Of a stretch of DNA of 64,000 bases, positions 45,026 through 54,122 are shown in pieces; the stretch's first letter is position 1, and every line of letters begins with the position of its first letter. This DNA is from Tabrizicola piscis (GTDB taxonomy: Bacteria > Pseudomonadota > Alphaproteobacteria > Rhodobacterales > Rhodobacteraceae). A model generated the notes under the pieces. It worked only from the letters and a program-made list of their open reading frames with translations, was not told where the DNA came from and made no database searches. The DNA is taken from the NCBI RefSeq assembly GCF_003940805.1, contig NZ_CP034328.1, forward strand, positions 1,594,001-1,658,000. Direction: 5' to 3'. A program made the position numbers and the translations under genes.

Positions 45026-45817
45026 TTGGAACACGAGATTGCCCTCCGGATCGCCGCCTTCGTAGGTCTCCTTGCCGTATTGGCAGGCCTTGAACGGCTG
45101 GCCCCGCGCCGCCCCCTCGTGCAGCCAAAACCCCACCGCTGGACCACAAACCTGGCGCTTGTGGCCATCGACACGCTGACCCTTCGGGCGCTGGCTCTTG
45201 CCGTGCCAATCCTTGCCGTCACTGCAGCGGTGGATGCCGGGCAGCTGGGGCTTGGGCTTTTCAACCTGCTGGACCTGCCGGGCTGGGTGGAGTTGATCCT
45301 TGCCATCCTGATCTTCGACTTTTCCATCTGGCTGCAGCACCTGATCACCCACAAGGTGCCGCTGTTCTGGCGATTCCACCGGGTGCACCATGCCGACCGT
45401 GATTTCGACGTGACCACGGCCCTGCGGTTTCACCCGGTCGAGATTGTCGCCTCCTCGGCCCTGAAGGTTGGGCTGGTCTATCTGATCGGCCCGTCCGCCC
45501 TTGCGGTGGTCGTGTTCGAAATCCTGCTGAACGCCACCGCGATGTTCAACCATGCGAACCTGAAGCTGCCCCTTTGGCTGGACCGGTTGGTGCGGCTGGT
45601 GCTGGTGACCCCGGACATGCACCGGGTCCACCATTCGGTGCTCAGGTCCGAGCATGACAGCAACTACGGCTTTTCATTGTCAGTCTGGGACCGCATCTTC
45701 CGCACCTATGTGCCCCAGCCAGTGGCCGGGCACGATGCGATGACCGTGGGGCTGGAATGGCAGGACGACCGACCGATGCAACTGGGCTGGGCGCTGTGGC
45801 TTCCCTTTCGACGCTGA
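45026..45817 (+). CDS. Sterol desaturase/fatty acid hydroxylase family membrane protein
   Basis: 263 residues from TTG 45026, with AAGGG about 9 nt upstream. Four or so TM segments carry the tripartite His box of the di-iron hydroxylases: HLITH, HRVHHAD and HRVHHS, plus an isolated FNHANLKLP. These enzymes hydroxylate or desaturate lipids, and bacterial versions may act on hopanoids, carotenoids or fatty acids. The substrate is not evident. Overlaps the ferredoxin-like gene, which could donate electrons. Confidence 0.87.
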   Translation: MEHEIALRIAAFVGLLAVLAGLERLAPRRPLVQPKPHRWTTNLALVAIDTLTLRALALAVPILAVTAAVDAGQLGLGLFNLLDLPGWVELILAILIFDFSIWLQHLITHKVPLFWRFHRVHHADRDFDVTTALRFHPVEIVASSALKVGLVYLIGPSALAVVVFEILLNATAMFNHANLKLPLWLDRLVRLVLVTPDMHRVHHSVLRSEHDSNYGFSLSVWDRIFRTYVPQPVAGHDAMTVGLEWQDDRPMQLGWALWLPFRR

Positions 45818-46446
45818 CCGCGCGGCTTTCGGCTGAACGGCTGGAGGTGCTGGGTGGCTTTGCCGTCGATCAGGATGAGGCGGGGTTGCCTGCGGGCACC
45901 CGCACTGTGCTGCTGCTTGGGCCGCTGGAGCCCGGCTTCTGGCCGCATCTGACCGCCCAGCCCGAATGGGACGGCCAGCCCGACCCGGTTGACCGCTGGT
46001 CACGCCGGGTGATCGGGCGGCTGGCTTGCGATCTGGGGGCAAAGGCGCTGTTCCCCTTTGGCGGGCCGCCCTATCACCCGTTCTACGCCTGGGCCCTGCG
46101 GACCGGGCAGGTCTGGGACAGCCCGGTCCGCCTGCTGGTCCACGCGCGGCAAGGGTTGATGGTCAGCTTTCGCGGCGCGCTGGCGTTGAAGGAGGCGGTC
46201 GCGGTTCCCGCCCCCGCCCCCCGCCCCTGCGACACCTGCCCCGCCCCCTGTCTGACCGCCTGCCCGGCCAAAGCCCTCACCGGCGCGGGGTATGATGTCC
46301 CGGCCTGCCATGCCTTCCTGAACCGGGCCGAGGGGCAGGACTGCATGACCGGCGGCTGTCAGGTTCGCCGCGCTTGCCCGCTGTCGCAGTCCTATGCAAG
46401 ACTGCCGAAACAGTCGGCCTATCACATGAGGCAGTTCCACAAATGA
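45796..46446 (+). CDS. Ferredoxin-like iron-sulfur protein (QueG-like Cys cluster)
   Basis: About 216 residues from GTG 45796; ATG 45757 is an alternative start. A C-x2-C-x3-C-x3-C-P motif (CDTCPAPCLTACP) indicates one [4Fe-4S] cluster, and a second group of Cys occurs near the end (CMTGGCQVRRACPL). The N-terminal 140 residues contain a LFPFGGPPYHPFYAWALRTG segment without a domain I recognise. It overlaps the hydroxylase gene by 22 nt and the SixA gene by 4 nt. It may be an electron carrier for the hydroxylase, by inference. Confidence 0.7.
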   Translation: MASLSTLTARLSAERLEVLGGFAVDQDEAGLPAGTRTVLLLGPLEPGFWPHLTAQPEWDGQPDPVDRWSRRVIGRLACDLGAKALFPFGGPPYHPFYAWALRTGQVWDSPVRLLVHARQGLMVSFRGALALKEAVAVPAPAPRPCDTCPAPCLTACPAKALTGAGYDVPACHAFLNRAEGQDCMTGGCQVRRACPLSQSYARLPKQSAYHMRQFHK

Positions 46447-46946
46447 AGCGGTTGATCCTGACGCGGCACGCGAAATCCTCATGGGACGATCCGCTCACCC
46501 CGGACCATGACCGCCCCCTCAACGACCGGGGCAAGGCGGCGGCGGCGGACCTTGGCCAGTGGCTGGCCAGCCGGGGCCATGTCCCGGACGAGGTCTTGTG
46601 CTCTGACGCGCTGCGGACCCGCAAGACCTTTTCCGGCATCGCCCCCGCCCTGCCGGGGACGCCTTTGCTGGAGCTGAAGCCGGCGCTCTACCATGCCGGG
46701 CCGGATGTGATGATGGCGGTGCTGCGCCACGCCATGGCCGAAACCGTGATGATGATCGGCCACAACCCCGGCATCGCCGAATTCGCCGCCCGCCTTGTCG
46801 CCCACCCCCCTGCCAACCCGGAGTTTGCCCGCTATCCGACCGGGGCCACGCTGGTGGTGGAGTTTGATGTTAAGGACTGGGGTCAGGTCACTTTTGGATC
46901 CGGTGTCACGGTGGATTTCGTCGTTCCGAGCGAGATTGTCGCCTGA
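46443..46946 (+). CDS. SixA-type phosphohistidine phosphatase (histidine phosphatase family)
   Basis: 167 residues. The catalytic motif is LTRHAKSSWDD, where Ala takes the place of Gly in the usual RHG, as is normal for SixA. A second His lies in MMIGHNPGIAEFA. SixA removes phosphate from histidine-phosphotransfer domains, including the nitrogen PTS. Coupled to the ferredoxin-like gene by ATGA. Confidence 0.88.
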   Translation: MKRLILTRHAKSSWDDPLTPDHDRPLNDRGKAAAADLGQWLASRGHVPDEVLCSDALRTRKTFSGIAPALPGTPLLELKPALYHAGPDVMMAVLRHAMAETVMMIGHNPGIAEFAARLVAHPPANPEFARYPTGATLVVEFDVKDWGQVTFGSGVTVDFVVPSEIVA

Positions 46947-47059
46947 GGCTGTCCCGGGCAGGGACACCCAAGAGACCACATGAATATCAATGGCTTGCAA
47001 GCAGCCATTAGGGTTTTGTTAGGGAATCGCCATGCCGGGGCGGTGGGTTGGCACCTACC

Positions 47060-47968
47060 CTAGGATGGCCTTTGCGCCGTCAGGAGCAGGCCCACCCCAA
47101 GCACGATCACCGCCATGCCGATCTTTTGGCGTGGGCTTACCGGCTGGCGAAAGACATAGGCCGAGACTGCCAGCGCCATGATGACCTCGACCAAGGCCAG
47201 CGTGCGGACATTGGCGGCGGTGGTCAGCGAAAAGCCGATGAACCAGAACTGCGAGGCGAAGGCCCCAAGGAACCCCGCCAGGAGCGAGGTGCGCCAGACG
47301 CCGAACGAGGCTGCAACCGCCTGCCGATCAAAGACCGCCAGCCATGCAAGCAACATGGCGCTTTGCAGCGCAAGGCTGAGGACAAGGATGGTGGAGGCGC
47401 GGATCAGGAAGCTGCCGTCGGCAAGCCCAAGGATTCCGCCGCGAAAGCCGATGGCGGCGACCCCGAACAGCAGCCCCGCGAGAAGGCCGGTTGCCGCTGG
47501 CCCCCAGTCGCGCAGCATGCCGCGCGTGGTTTCGGGCTTGGTGGACAGGATCACCACGCCTGCCGTGGCGACCACGATGGCCACGAGCTTTGCCGGGGTC
47601 AGCGCGTCGCCAATCGTGACGGCGGCGATCAGGGCGACCATCACGGGTTCCGTCTTGATCCACGCCGTTGTCACTGCAAACGAGCGGGATTTCATCGTGA
47701 CCAGCATCAGCGCCGTGGCGGCAACCTGCGCCACCGCGCCAAGGGTGGTGTAGGCAAGGCTGGAGCCGGTCAGCCCGGGCAGACCTTCACCCGTGCCAAG
47801 GCTGGCCAGCGCAAGAAACAGCAGCGCAAACGGCAGGCCGAACACAAAGCGGACCTGCGTGGCCCCCAGCGTGCCGATCTTCGCGGTCAGCCCCGATTGC
47901 GCCGCGTTGCGGGCGGTCTGGGCAGCGGCGGCAATCAGTGTCGCCAGAACCCACAGACTGCCCGCCAT
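47060..47968 (-). CDS. EamA/DMT-family membrane transporter
   Basis: 302 residues with ten predicted TM segments in two EamA halves (VLATLIAAAAQTARNAAQ to about 140, then WGPAATGLLAGLLFGVAAIGF onward). Drug/metabolite exporters of this type carry amino acids, purines or other small molecules; no specificity can be read. Its start is 1 nt from the hemE stop, so it is co-transcribed with hemE. Confidence 0.87.
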   Translation of the reverse strand: MAGSLWVLATLIAAAAQTARNAAQSGLTAKIGTLGATQVRFVFGLPFALLFLALASLGTGEGLPGLTGSSLAYTTLGAVAQVAATALMLVTMKSRSFAVTTAWIKTEPVMVALIAAVTIGDALTPAKLVAIVVATAGVVILSTKPETTRGMLRDWGPAATGLLAGLLFGVAAIGFRGGILGLADGSFLIRASTILVLSLALQSAMLLAWLAVFDRQAVAASFGVWRTSLLAGFLGAFASQFWFIGFSLTTAANVRTLALVEVIMALAVSAYVFRQPVSPRQKIGMAVIVLGVGLLLTAQRPS

Positions 47969-48997
47969 TTACCCGGCCCGGACCGTGTCGATCATCAGCT
48001 GCACGTTGTCGGGGTTGGCGTCGGGGGTGATCCCGTGGCCAAGGTTGAAGATGTGCGGGCCTTTGGAGAAGGCGCGGACGACATGCTGGGTCGCGGCCAC
48101 CAGTGCCTGCCCGCCGGTGACCATGTGTTCGGGCGCAAGGTTGCCCTGCACGCAGCCGTCAATCTGCACATTCGCCGCTGCCCATTCCGGGCTGACCGAA
48201 TTGTCGATGGCCACGCAATCGGCCCCGGTGCGGTGGGCAAAGCCGATGTAGCCCTGCCCCGCCTCACGCGGGAAGGCGATGATCGGGGTGCCGGGATGGC
48301 GGGCCTTGAGCGCGGCGATGATCTTTGCGGTGGGGGCTTCGGCAAAATCGCGGAAATCCTGGCCTTTGAGCGACCCGGCCCAGCTGTCGAACAGCTTGAC
48401 CACCTCGGCCCCGGCTTCGATCTGGGCGGAAAGATATTCCACCGTCGCGTCGGTGATGCGGTCGATCAGGGCCTGGAAGGTGGCGCGGTCATGGTCTTTC
48501 AGCCCATGCGCGGCGGCCTGATCCTTGGAGCCTTTGCCCGCGACCATATAGGTGGCCACGGTCCACGGGGCCCCGGCAAAGCCGATCAGGGTGGTTTCCT
48601 TTGGCAGTTCCCGGGCAAGGATGCGCACCGTTTCATAGATGGGCGACAGGGTGTCGTGGATTGCCCCGGTCGGTTTCAGATTCTCTACCTGACCCATCGT
48701 GGTGGTGGTTTCCATCCGGGGGCCTTCGCCGGTTTCGAACCACAGCTTCGGGCCCAGCGCCTGCGGCAGCAGAAGGATGTCCGCGAACAGGATCGCGGCA
48801 TCAAAGCCATAGCGGCGGATCGGCTGCAGCGTGACTTCGGCCGCAAGGTCGGGGTTGTAGCACAGCTTGAGGAAATCGCCGGCCTGTGCCCGGGTTTCGC
48901 GGTACTCTGGCAGGTAGCGGCCCGCCTGACGCATCATCCAGATCGGCGGGGTGGGAAGAACCTCGCCCTTGAGAGCGCGCAGGATTGTCTTGGTCAT
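47969..48997 (-). CDS. hemE: Uroporphyrinogen decarboxylase
   Basis: 342 residues. The N-terminal signature is [18 protein letters not shown], and a second signature [20 protein letters not shown] follows. A conserved Asp in [13 protein letters not shown] lies in the active site. It converts uroporphyrinogen III to coproporphyrinogen III for heme (and bacteriochlorophyll, where present). Divergent from hemC with about 80-92 bp between start codons. Confidence 0.97.
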   Translation of the reverse strand: MTKTILRALKGEVLPTPPIWMMRQAGRYLPEYRETRAQAGDFLKLCYNPDLAAEVTLQPIRRYGFDAAILFADILLLPQALGPKLWFETGEGPRMETTTTMGQVENLKPTGAIHDTLSPIYETVRILARELPKETTLIGFAGAPWTVATYMVAGKGSKDQAAAHGLKDHDRATFQALIDRITDATVEYLSAQIEAGAEVVKLFDSWAGSLKGQDFRDFAEAPTAKIIAALKARHPGTPIIAFPREAGQGYIGFAHRTGADCVAIDNSVSPEWAAANVQIDGCVQGNLAPEHMVTGGQALVAATQHVVRAFSKGPHIFNLGHGITPDANPDNVQLMIDTVRAG

Positions 48998-49054
48998 GTC
49001 TGCCTCATCTTTATTTCCCCATGGGTCCGACGGAGGAGAGAGGTTGTCAAGAGT

Positions 49055-49072
49055 TGTCAGGCTTGATTGACA
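49055..49072. promoter_or_regulatory. Candidate PpsR/CrtJ-type site between hemE and hemC
   Basis: TGT-N12-ACA, the palindrome recognised by PpsR/CrtJ in Rhodobacter, which is known there to control several hem genes. The match includes a wider TGTCA / TGACA dyad. It lies close to the hemC start. Short consensus, so chance occurrence is possible. Confidence 0.35.
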
Positions 49073-49089
49073 GCGTTATGCCTTGGCGC

Positions 49090-50028
49090 ATGCGTGATGA
49101 TCTCCCCTCCCCCGCCCGCCCGTTGAAGATTGGAACCCGTGGCTCTCCGCTGGCCTTGTGGCAGGCGCATGAGGTGCGACGCTGCTTGGGCCAGGCCTTC
49201 GGCCTGACGGAAGCCGCGTTCGAGATTGTGGTGATCAAGGTGATGGGCGACCAGATCCAGGACAAGGCGCTGCGCGAGATTGGCGGCAAGGGCCTGTTCA
49301 CCCGCGAGATCGAAGAAGCGCTCTTGGACGGCGGAATCGACATCGCGGTTCATTCGATGAAGGACATGCCAACGGTCCAGCCCGAGGGGTTGGTGCTGGA
49401 CTGCTACCTGCCGCGTGAGGATGTGCGGGATGCCTTCGTGTCGCCCACGGTGCCGTCACTGTCGGCACTGCCGCAGGGCGCGGTGGTGGGGTCTTCCTCC
49501 TTGCGGCGGCGGGCGCAGCTGGCGCTGCGGCGGCCGGACCTGAAACTGGTGGAGTTCCGGGGGAACGTGCAGACGCGGATGCGCAAGCTGGAGGACGGTG
49601 TGGCGCATGCGACCTTCCTTGCGATGGCGGGGTTGAACCGGTTGGGCATGGCCAGCGTGGCCCGCGGGCCGATTGACGTGGAGGAGATGCTGCCTGCGGT
49701 TGCCCAAGGCGCGATCGGGGTGGAGCGGCGATCGTCCGACGCGCGGGTTGCGGGGCTGTTGGCGGCGATCCACCATGGCGAGACGGGGCTTCGGCTGGCG
49801 GCAGAGCGCAGTTTCCTGGCGCGGCTGGACGGGTCTTGCGAAACGCCGATTGCCGGGCTTGCGGTGATCGAGGGCGATGCGCTGTGGCTGCGGGGGGAGC
49901 TTTTGCGGCCGGATGGGTCGGCGTCCGTGACCGGAGAGTTGCGGGGGCAGGTGGCGGATGGGGCGCAGTTGGGCCGCACGCTGGCGGATGAGCTGTTGGG
50001 CCGCGCGGGGCCGGGGTTCTTTGGCTGA
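49090..50028 (+). CDS. hemC: Hydroxymethylbilane synthase (porphobilinogen deaminase)
   Basis: 312 residues from ATG 49090; ATG 49078 would add four residues. It begins near LKIGTRGSPLALWQAHEV. Conserved parts are GGKGLFTREIEEALL, VHSMKDMPT, SSLRRRAQL, FRGNVQTRMRKL and the dipyrromethane-binding Cys in GSCETPIAGLA. It polymerises four porphobilinogens to hydroxymethylbilane. Together with the divergent hemE it marks a tetrapyrrole-synthesis locus. Confidence 0.96.
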   Translation: MRDDLPSPARPLKIGTRGSPLALWQAHEVRRCLGQAFGLTEAAFEIVVIKVMGDQIQDKALREIGGKGLFTREIEEALLDGGIDIAVHSMKDMPTVQPEGLVLDCYLPREDVRDAFVSPTVPSLSALPQGAVVGSSSLRRRAQLALRRPDLKLVEFRGNVQTRMRKLEDGVAHATFLAMAGLNRLGMASVARGPIDVEEMLPAVAQGAIGVERRSSDARVAGLLAAIHHGETGLRLAAERSFLARLDGSCETPIAGLAVIEGDALWLRGELLRPDGSASVTGELRGQVADGAQLGRTLADELLGRAGPGFFG

Positions 50029-50106
50029 GGCTGGGTCTGTGCGGGTCCCTTACAAATCCGCCTGAAATCCGTTACATCCGTCCGGTCCTTGGTGGAGCGT
50101 TGCCGG

Positions 50107-50832
50107 GTGCCGGACCTTGATCTTGAAACCAGAGTAAAGGCGGCCCTCGCTGAACCGCCCAAGCGGGTGCGGCGGCTGGACCTGCCCGATGGGCGGCGGT
50201 TCTGGCTGAAGCGGGTGGAGCGGCTGTCGGGCCTGATGCGGCTTCAAAAGGGTGACCCGGCGCGGGCGTTCGAGGCGGAACTGGACGGGCTGCATGTGCT
50301 GGCGGCCAAGGGGCTTCCGGTGGCCACTGTGGCGCTGGAGGGGCCGGACTGGGTGCTGATGCCCGATGCGGGGCCGGTGCTGACCAAGCTGGTCGCGGAC
50401 CCTGCGCGCAGCGAGGCGGAGAAGCTGGCCGCCTTTGCCCGCGCCGGTCGGGCGCTGGGGCAGTTGCATTGGGCGGGGCTGGTGCATGGCCGGCCTGCGG
50501 TGCGCGACATCTGCTGGGATGGGGTCGAGGCGCGGTTCATTGATCTGGAACGGTTCCGGCCCGCGCGGCGTGGCGGGGTCTGGCAGGCGGCGGATGTGGT
50601 GATGTTCGCCCAAACCGCCTTTACCAGTTGGCCCGACGACCCGCGCTGGCTGGACGCGGCGCTGGCGTCCTATGCGACCAACGCGCCGGAGGGGGCGGTG
50701 GACCGGGTGCGGCGGCTGGCACGGTGGCTGGCGCCGCTGGGCTGGCTGGCGCGGGGTCTGGCAAAGGTGCGGCCGGGAAGTCGCGAGATGCGGGCGGTGG
50801 GCCCGACATTGGCCCGGCTGCGCCGGTTGTGA
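50107..50832 (+). CDS. BUD32/RIO-like small protein kinase-fold protein
   Basis: About 241 residues from GTG 50107 (GGAG 9 nt upstream); TTG 50089 is an alternative. A nucleotide-binding lobe (RFWLKRVERLSG, with an invariant-type Lys) precedes a catalytic-loop-like segment GLVHGRPAVRDICWDG and a metal-binding-type FIDLERF. This pattern recalls BUD32/lipopolysaccharide-kinase (InaA-like) proteins. The usual HxD is altered to HGRP. It may phosphorylate a glycolipid or serve a chaperone role. It follows hemC but after 78 nt, so operon membership is unclear. Confidence 0.7.
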   Translation: MPDLDLETRVKAALAEPPKRVRRLDLPDGRRFWLKRVERLSGLMRLQKGDPARAFEAELDGLHVLAAKGLPVATVALEGPDWVLMPDAGPVLTKLVADPARSEAEKLAAFARAGRALGQLHWAGLVHGRPAVRDICWDGVEARFIDLERFRPARRGGVWQAADVVMFAQTAFTSWPDDPRWLDAALASYATNAPEGAVDRVRRLARWLAPLGWLARGLAKVRPGSREMRAVGPTLARLRRL

Positions 50833-50840
50833 CCGGCGAA

Positions 50841-50861
50841 GCGGGGGTTTCACACCCCCGC
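50841..50861. terminator. Hairpin between convergent BUD32-like and YbbP-like genes
   Basis: Perfect 8-bp stem GCGGGGGT / ACCCCCGC around TTCAC, nine bases after the kinase-like stop. GC-rich and symmetrical, suited to ending transcription in both directions, though without a T run. Confidence 0.55.
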
Positions 50862-50903
50862 ACCCCCGTGGAGTATTTGCCAAAGAGCAAGACCAAGTGC
50901 AGA

Positions 50904-53414
50904 TCAGTCCTGCGCGCGCAGCGTCTGGGCGGGTCGGGCGGCCAGCGGACGCAGCGCGAAAGCAAGGCCGGCAAGCAGGGTTGCCAGAACGCCGCCGAAC
51001 ACGATGCCCAGCGCCGAGACGGGTTCGAAGCGGTAGGTCGAGTCCATCACGAAGGTCATCACCGCCCAGCCGGCGATGCCGCCTGCGGCGACCGCGACCA
51101 CCCCCGCCGCCGCCCCCATGAGGGCCGAGCGGAGGGCGAAGCTGGAGAGTATCTTGCCGCGTGTCGCGCCGAGGGTCTTCAGGATCGCCGATTCGTAGAT
51201 GCGCGCGCGTTCGCCTGCTGCAGCCGCGCCGATCAGGACCATGAAGCCGGTCAGAAGCGTGCCCCCTGCCGCCCAGGCAGTGGCGGTGGCGATGGCGGAC
51301 AGGGCTTCGGCCACGCGGTCCACCGCCTCGCGGATGCGGATGGCGGTGATGTTGGGCCAAGTCTTGGTCACATCGCGCAGGATCGCCGCCTCGGCCTCGG
51401 GCGGGGCGTAGACGGTGGCGATGTGGGTATGGGGCGCACCGGCAAGGGCGGCGGGGTTCAGGGTCATCACGAAACCCATCCCGGCATTGGAAAAGTCCAC
51501 CTCGCGGAATGAGGTGATCGTGCCGGTTATATCGCGGCCAAGGATGTTGACGGTGAGGGTATCGCCGAGTTTCAGCCCCATCTCCTCCGCCTCTTCTGCG
51601 GCAAAGCTGATCTGGGGGTCGCCCGCGTAATCTTCGGCCCAGAAGGTGCCGGCGGTGATGCGGGTTTTCTCGCCCGGGGTGGCGGCGTAGGTGATGCCAC
51701 GGTCGCCGCGCACGACCCAGTGGTCCACCACCTCACGCGCGGGGCGGCCGTTGATCTGGTTGACCACGCCACGCAGCATGGGGGCGGTTTCCACCTCGGT
51801 CACGGCGGGGTCGTTCGTCACGCGGTCTAGGAAGCCCTCCAACTGGTCGGGCTGGATGTCGACGAAGAAGAAGGCAGGCGCGCGCGTGGGCAGGTCTGTC
51901 GCGATGGCGGCGCGCAGGTTCCAGTCGATCTGGCCGACCGCCGCCAGCACCGACAGGCCAAGGCCAAGCGACAGGATGACGGAGGTCGCGTCAGACCTTG
52001 GCGCACCGATGGAGGCGAGGGCCGCGCGCAGCGCGGGGCGGCCACGGGTGGCCTTTGTGCGCGCCACACGGCGGGCAGCGCGGCGCAGGCCAAGGGCGGC
52101 CAGCGACAGGATCAACAGGGAGCCGAGGATGCCCCCGGCGGCGCCCAGCGCAAGCTCCGGGATGCCTGAGAACCATGTCGCGGTGCCGATCAGCGTCACG
52201 GAGAGCGCCACAAGCGCCACCAGATAGGGCGCACGGGGCCAGCCGCGGGTGCCGGAACCGCCCCGGTAGAGGGCGGCGGGGCGGATACGTTCGGTGCGGG
52301 CAAGGGGCAGCAGGGTGAAGATCAGGGCGGAGAGGGCGCCGTAAAACCCGGCCTCGACCAGCGCCATGGGCGACAGGCGGATGGTGGCGGGGAAGGGCAG
52401 CGACGCCTCGATCAAGGGAGCGGCCAGCATGGGGACGAGCGCGCCAAGGGCGACGCCGATCAGGATGCCAAGGGCAGAGAGGAGGGCGGTCTGCCACAGG
52501 TAGACGCGGAAGATCAGGCCGCCTTCGGCCCCAAGGGTTTTCAGCGTGGCGATGGTTTCGGTCTTGCCGTCCAGATAGCTGCGGATCGCCGCCGAGATGC
52601 CGACACCGCCCACGGCAAGCCCGGCAAGGCCCACCAGCACAAGGAAACTGCCGATCCGGTCAACGAAGCCTTCGATCCCCGGGGCGGCGTTGCGGCTGTC
52701 GGTCCAGCGCATGCCCTTGTCGCGGAACTGCGCCTCGGCCTGATTTTCCAGAAGCTGCAGGTCGGTGCCCGGGGGCAGGGTCAGGCGGTATCGGGTTTCG
52801 TAGAGGGAACCGGCGGTCAGAAGGCCGGAATTGGCCAGCGCATCGGTCCGCACCACGGTGCGGGGGCCAAGGGCGAAGCCGGTGGACGCGCTGTCTGGTT
52901 CGCGGGTCAGGGCGGCCGTCAGGCGGAAGTCCTGCGTTCCAAGGCGGAAGGTGTCGCCGATGGCAAGCCCGAGCCGCGAGATCAGGACCGGGTCCATCAG
53001 CGCGCCGGGCAGGCCGTTCTGGCTGGCCAGAGCCTCGGCCACGGGAATGGCGGGGTCCAGCGTGGCGGCACCGGTCAGGGGCCAGCCGTCATCCACCGCC
53101 TTGACCTGGGTGAGCGCCTGATCGCCGTCAATCAGCGCCATGGAGCGGAAATCGTAAACCTCGGAGACACGGGTGGCGATGCTGTCCATGTAGGCGCGTT
53201 CGCCTTCGTCGGCGGCGCGGTAGGTGAAGCGCATTTCGGCGTCACCCCCAAGGATGACGGCGCCCTGATCGGTCAGGCCTTGCTGGATGCCGGTGCGCAG
53301 GGTGCCAACGGCGGCAATGGCGGCAACGCCCAGCGCGAGACAGGCGAGGAACACGCGGAACCCGCGCAGGCCGCCACGGAGTTCCCTGCGGGCAATCGTG
53401 AAAGCGAGGCTCAT
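50904..53414 (-). CDS. FtsX-like ABC transporter permease (YbbP family)
   Basis: 836 residues. It has an N-terminal TM segment (GFRVFLACLALGVAAIAAVG) and a large periplasmic domain. A central set of TM segments with IATLKTLGAEGGLIFRVYLWQTALL, a second periplasmic domain (about 480-690) and a final FtsX domain with SAILKTLGATRGKILSSFALRSALMGAA follow. This two-FtsX layout is YbbP. Together with the ATPase encoded immediately upstream it forms a MacB-like complex thought to move or extract envelope lipids or lysophospholipids. Coupled by a 4-nt overlap. Confidence 0.92.
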   Translation of the reverse strand: MSLAFTIARRELRGGLRGFRVFLACLALGVAAIAAVGTLRTGIQQGLTDQGAVILGGDAEMRFTYRAADEGERAYMDSIATRVSEVYDFRSMALIDGDQALTQVKAVDDGWPLTGAATLDPAIPVAEALASQNGLPGALMDPVLISRLGLAIGDTFRLGTQDFRLTAALTREPDSASTGFALGPRTVVRTDALANSGLLTAGSLYETRYRLTLPPGTDLQLLENQAEAQFRDKGMRWTDSRNAAPGIEGFVDRIGSFLVLVGLAGLAVGGVGISAAIRSYLDGKTETIATLKTLGAEGGLIFRVYLWQTALLSALGILIGVALGALVPMLAAPLIEASLPFPATIRLSPMALVEAGFYGALSALIFTLLPLARTERIRPAALYRGGSGTRGWPRAPYLVALVALSVTLIGTATWFSGIPELALGAAGGILGSLLILSLAALGLRRAARRVARTKATRGRPALRAALASIGAPRSDATSVILSLGLGLSVLAAVGQIDWNLRAAIATDLPTRAPAFFFVDIQPDQLEGFLDRVTNDPAVTEVETAPMLRGVVNQINGRPAREVVDHWVVRGDRGITYAATPGEKTRITAGTFWAEDYAGDPQISFAAEEAEEMGLKLGDTLTVNILGRDITGTITSFREVDFSNAGMGFVMTLNPAALAGAPHTHIATVYAPPEAEAAILRDVTKTWPNITAIRIREAVDRVAEALSAIATATAWAAGGTLLTGFMVLIGAAAAGERARIYESAILKTLGATRGKILSSFALRSALMGAAAGVVAVAAGGIAGWAVMTFVMDSTYRFEPVSALGIVFGGVLATLLAGLAFALRPLAARPAQTLRAQD

Positions 53415-54103
53415 TCAGCGGCGGCCTTGAGTTCGGGGGCAAGAAGGCCATCGGCAAGGCGGATGACGCGGTCGCAGCGGGTGGCAAGTTCCGGCGAGTG
53501 GGTCACAAGGACCAGCGTCGCGCCATGCCGGTCGCGGAGGCCAAAGAGCATGTCCATGATCGCCTGACCGTTCACGCCGTCAAGGTTGCCGGTGGGTTCA
53601 TCGGCCAGCAGGATCGCCGGACGGGGGGCGGCGGCACGGGCAAGGGCGACGCGCTGCTGTTCGCCGCCGGAGAGTTGGGCGGGGTAATGGTCGATGCGGT
53701 GGCCAAGGCCGACGGAGGCCAATTCCGCCTCGGCCCGCTGGAAAGCGTCGGGTGTGCCGGAGAGTTCCATCGGCAAGGCAACGTTCTCAAGCGCGGTCAT
53801 TGTGGGAATGAGGTGGAAGGATTGGAACACAACCCCCATATTCCCTCTGCGGAAGCGGGCGAGTGCGTCTTCGTCCATCGTGGTAAGATCCTGGCCCAAG
53901 GCCAGAACCTTGCCGCTGGTGGCACGCTCCAACCCGCCCATGAGCATCAGGAGAGACGATTTGCCAGACCCCGACGGACCGATCAGCCCCACCGTTTCGC
54001 CCTTGGCGATCTCCAGCGAGATGCCTTTCAGGATCTCTACCGGGCCGGCATTGCCGGCAAGGGTCAGGCGCGCGTCGGTCAACGCGAGGACAGTATCGGT
54101 CAT
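53411..54103 (-). CDS. ABC transporter ATPase (YbbA/LolD-like)
   Basis: 230 residues. Walker A GPSGSGKS, signature LSGGEQQRV, Walker [13 protein letters not shown] and H-loop [15 protein letters not shown] are all intact. This is the partner of the YbbP-like permease downstream. The gene is divergent from a TesA-like esterase, the conserved ybbA/tesA arrangement also seen in E. coli. Confidence 0.93.
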   Translation of the reverse strand: MTDTVLALTDARLTLAGNAGPVEILKGISLEIAKGETVGLIGPSGSGKSSLLMLMGGLERATSGKVLALGQDLTTMDEDALARFRRGNMGVVFQSFHLIPTMTALENVALPMELSGTPDAFQRAEAELASVGLGHRIDHYPAQLSGGEQQRVALARAAAPRPAILLADEPTGNLDGVNGQAIMDMLFGLRDRHGATLVLVTHSPELATRCDRVIRLADGLLAPELKAAAE

Positions 54104-54122
54104 TCAAGGGGTCCTTCGGGTA

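Noticed and set aside
47969..50028. Chromosomal origin next to hemE, as in Caulobacter
   Set aside because: No DnaA-box cluster or AT-rich segment is visible around hemE, which here faces hemC across about 90 bp.
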